From assembly GCA_035699085.1 (NCBI GenBank), contig DASSBG010000006.1:1-5371 (forward strand): 5,371 nt of DNA, written 5' to 3'. The position numbers and the translations under genes were made by a program. The DNA comes from DASSBG01 sp035699085 (GTDB taxonomy: Bacteria; Pseudomonadota; Gammaproteobacteria; Xanthomonadales; Rhodanobacteraceae). Each line of letters opens with the position of its first letter. Within the stretch, counting starts at the first letter, position 1. The notes under the pieces are model-generated. The model was given only the letters and a program-made list of their open reading frames with translations, was not told the origin of the DNA and made no database searches. Shown piece after piece: positions 5,139 through 5,371 of this stretch.

Positions 5139-5371
5139 ATGATGCGCAAAGGACGGATTCTTTCGGGGGCGCGCAGCTTTGGGCTGCGCGCGGTTCTGAG
5201 CCTGGGGCTGGCGCTGCTGGTCCCGCTTGCGGCCTGGGCCACGAGCACCCACACGCCGGAGCAGGAATACGCCGACCTGACGAAGGTGGACCAGGCGCTC
5301 TCGCCGCTCGGCGACCATCCCTTCGGCGCCCGCATCGGCCTCTACGACGGCAGCCTGTCCTTCCTGCAAAC
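5139..5371 (+). CDS. Secreted protein, probably RHS/YD-repeat type, N-terminal fragment
   Basis: Seventy-seven codons of a plus-strand gene that continues past the window end. Residues 1-34 form a classical Sec signal peptide: positive n-region (MMRKGRILSGARSFGLR), hydrophobic core (AVLSLGLALLVPLAA) and an AWA cleavage site before T35. The mature start is polar (TSTHTPEQEYADLTKVDQAL) and leads into GDHPFGARIGLYDGSLSFLQ (58-77). That last segment resembles the opening of the RHS/YD-repeat proteins of proteobacteria, where a phrase like FGE.I.L.DG..SF.QTD introduces the first domain. I recognise it by memory of the pattern only, so the RHS assignment is tentative, while export is well supported. 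If right, the full protein would be very long, with a conserved YD-repeat shell and a variable C-terminal tip. Start support is strong (AGGAGG, 6-base spacing). Alternatives are another large surface or wall-associated protein. Confidence 0.72.
   Translation, partial: MMRKGRILSGARSFGLRAVLSLGLALLVPLAAWATSTHTPEQEYADLTKVDQALSPLGDHPFGARIGLYDGSLSFLQ

Noticed and set aside
4769..5335. Extended HTH protein starting near 5335
   Set aside because: The upstream part overlaps the well-supported plus-strand secreted gene and its promoter region in antisense; HTH homology starts at the ATG at 5011.

Overview
The window comes from a GC-rich proteobacterium, most likely a gammaproteobacterium of the Xanthomonadales (Xanthomonas/Lysobacter/Rhodanobacter-like). 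The evidence is the high GC of the core genes, a type B L31 gene directly upstream of citrate synthase, a ridA-recG pair, and TGAGCGG-type heptamer repeats plus a CCCTCTCCCC-type dispersed hairpin of the sort often seen in this group. The assignment is by recollection and inference; there is no rRNA here to confirm it.

Layout. Positions 1-1061 (minus strand) hold the first 55 codons of citrate synthase (gltA), then rpmE2 (zinc-independent ribosomal protein L31) upstream of it with a good sigma-70-like promoter. Beyond that is a roughly 500-bp gene-free spacer with three unrelated repeats side by side: a 7-bp tandem array, a 10-bp tandem array, and a dispersed-type hairpin that runs into a G-quadruplex-type G-run motif. 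Positions 1062-4610 (minus strand) hold ridA, then recG, then a nucleoside hydrolase, probably one transcription unit. RidA clears reactive enamine/imine metabolites, RecG remodels stalled replication forks and recombination intermediates, and the hydrolase salvages nucleosides. ridA and recG are separated by 6 bp.

Positions 4769-5371 look different. A small XRE-type helix-turn-helix gene (minus strand) is transcribed away from a secreted protein gene (plus strand) that runs off the end and whose N-terminus resembles RHS/YD-repeat proteins. The regulator gene and the shared 127-bp spacer are visibly less GC-rich than the flanking core genes, and the spacer carries a 9-bp direct repeat. In related genomes I would expect spoT upstream of ridA, so 4611-4768 may be a junction between conserved chromosome and an accessory segment.

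No wholly new system can be shown from this window. The most interesting parts are the repeat-filled spacer abutting the rpmE2 promoter, the divergent regulator/secreted-protein pair, and a nucleoside hydrolase lacking the usual active-site histidine.
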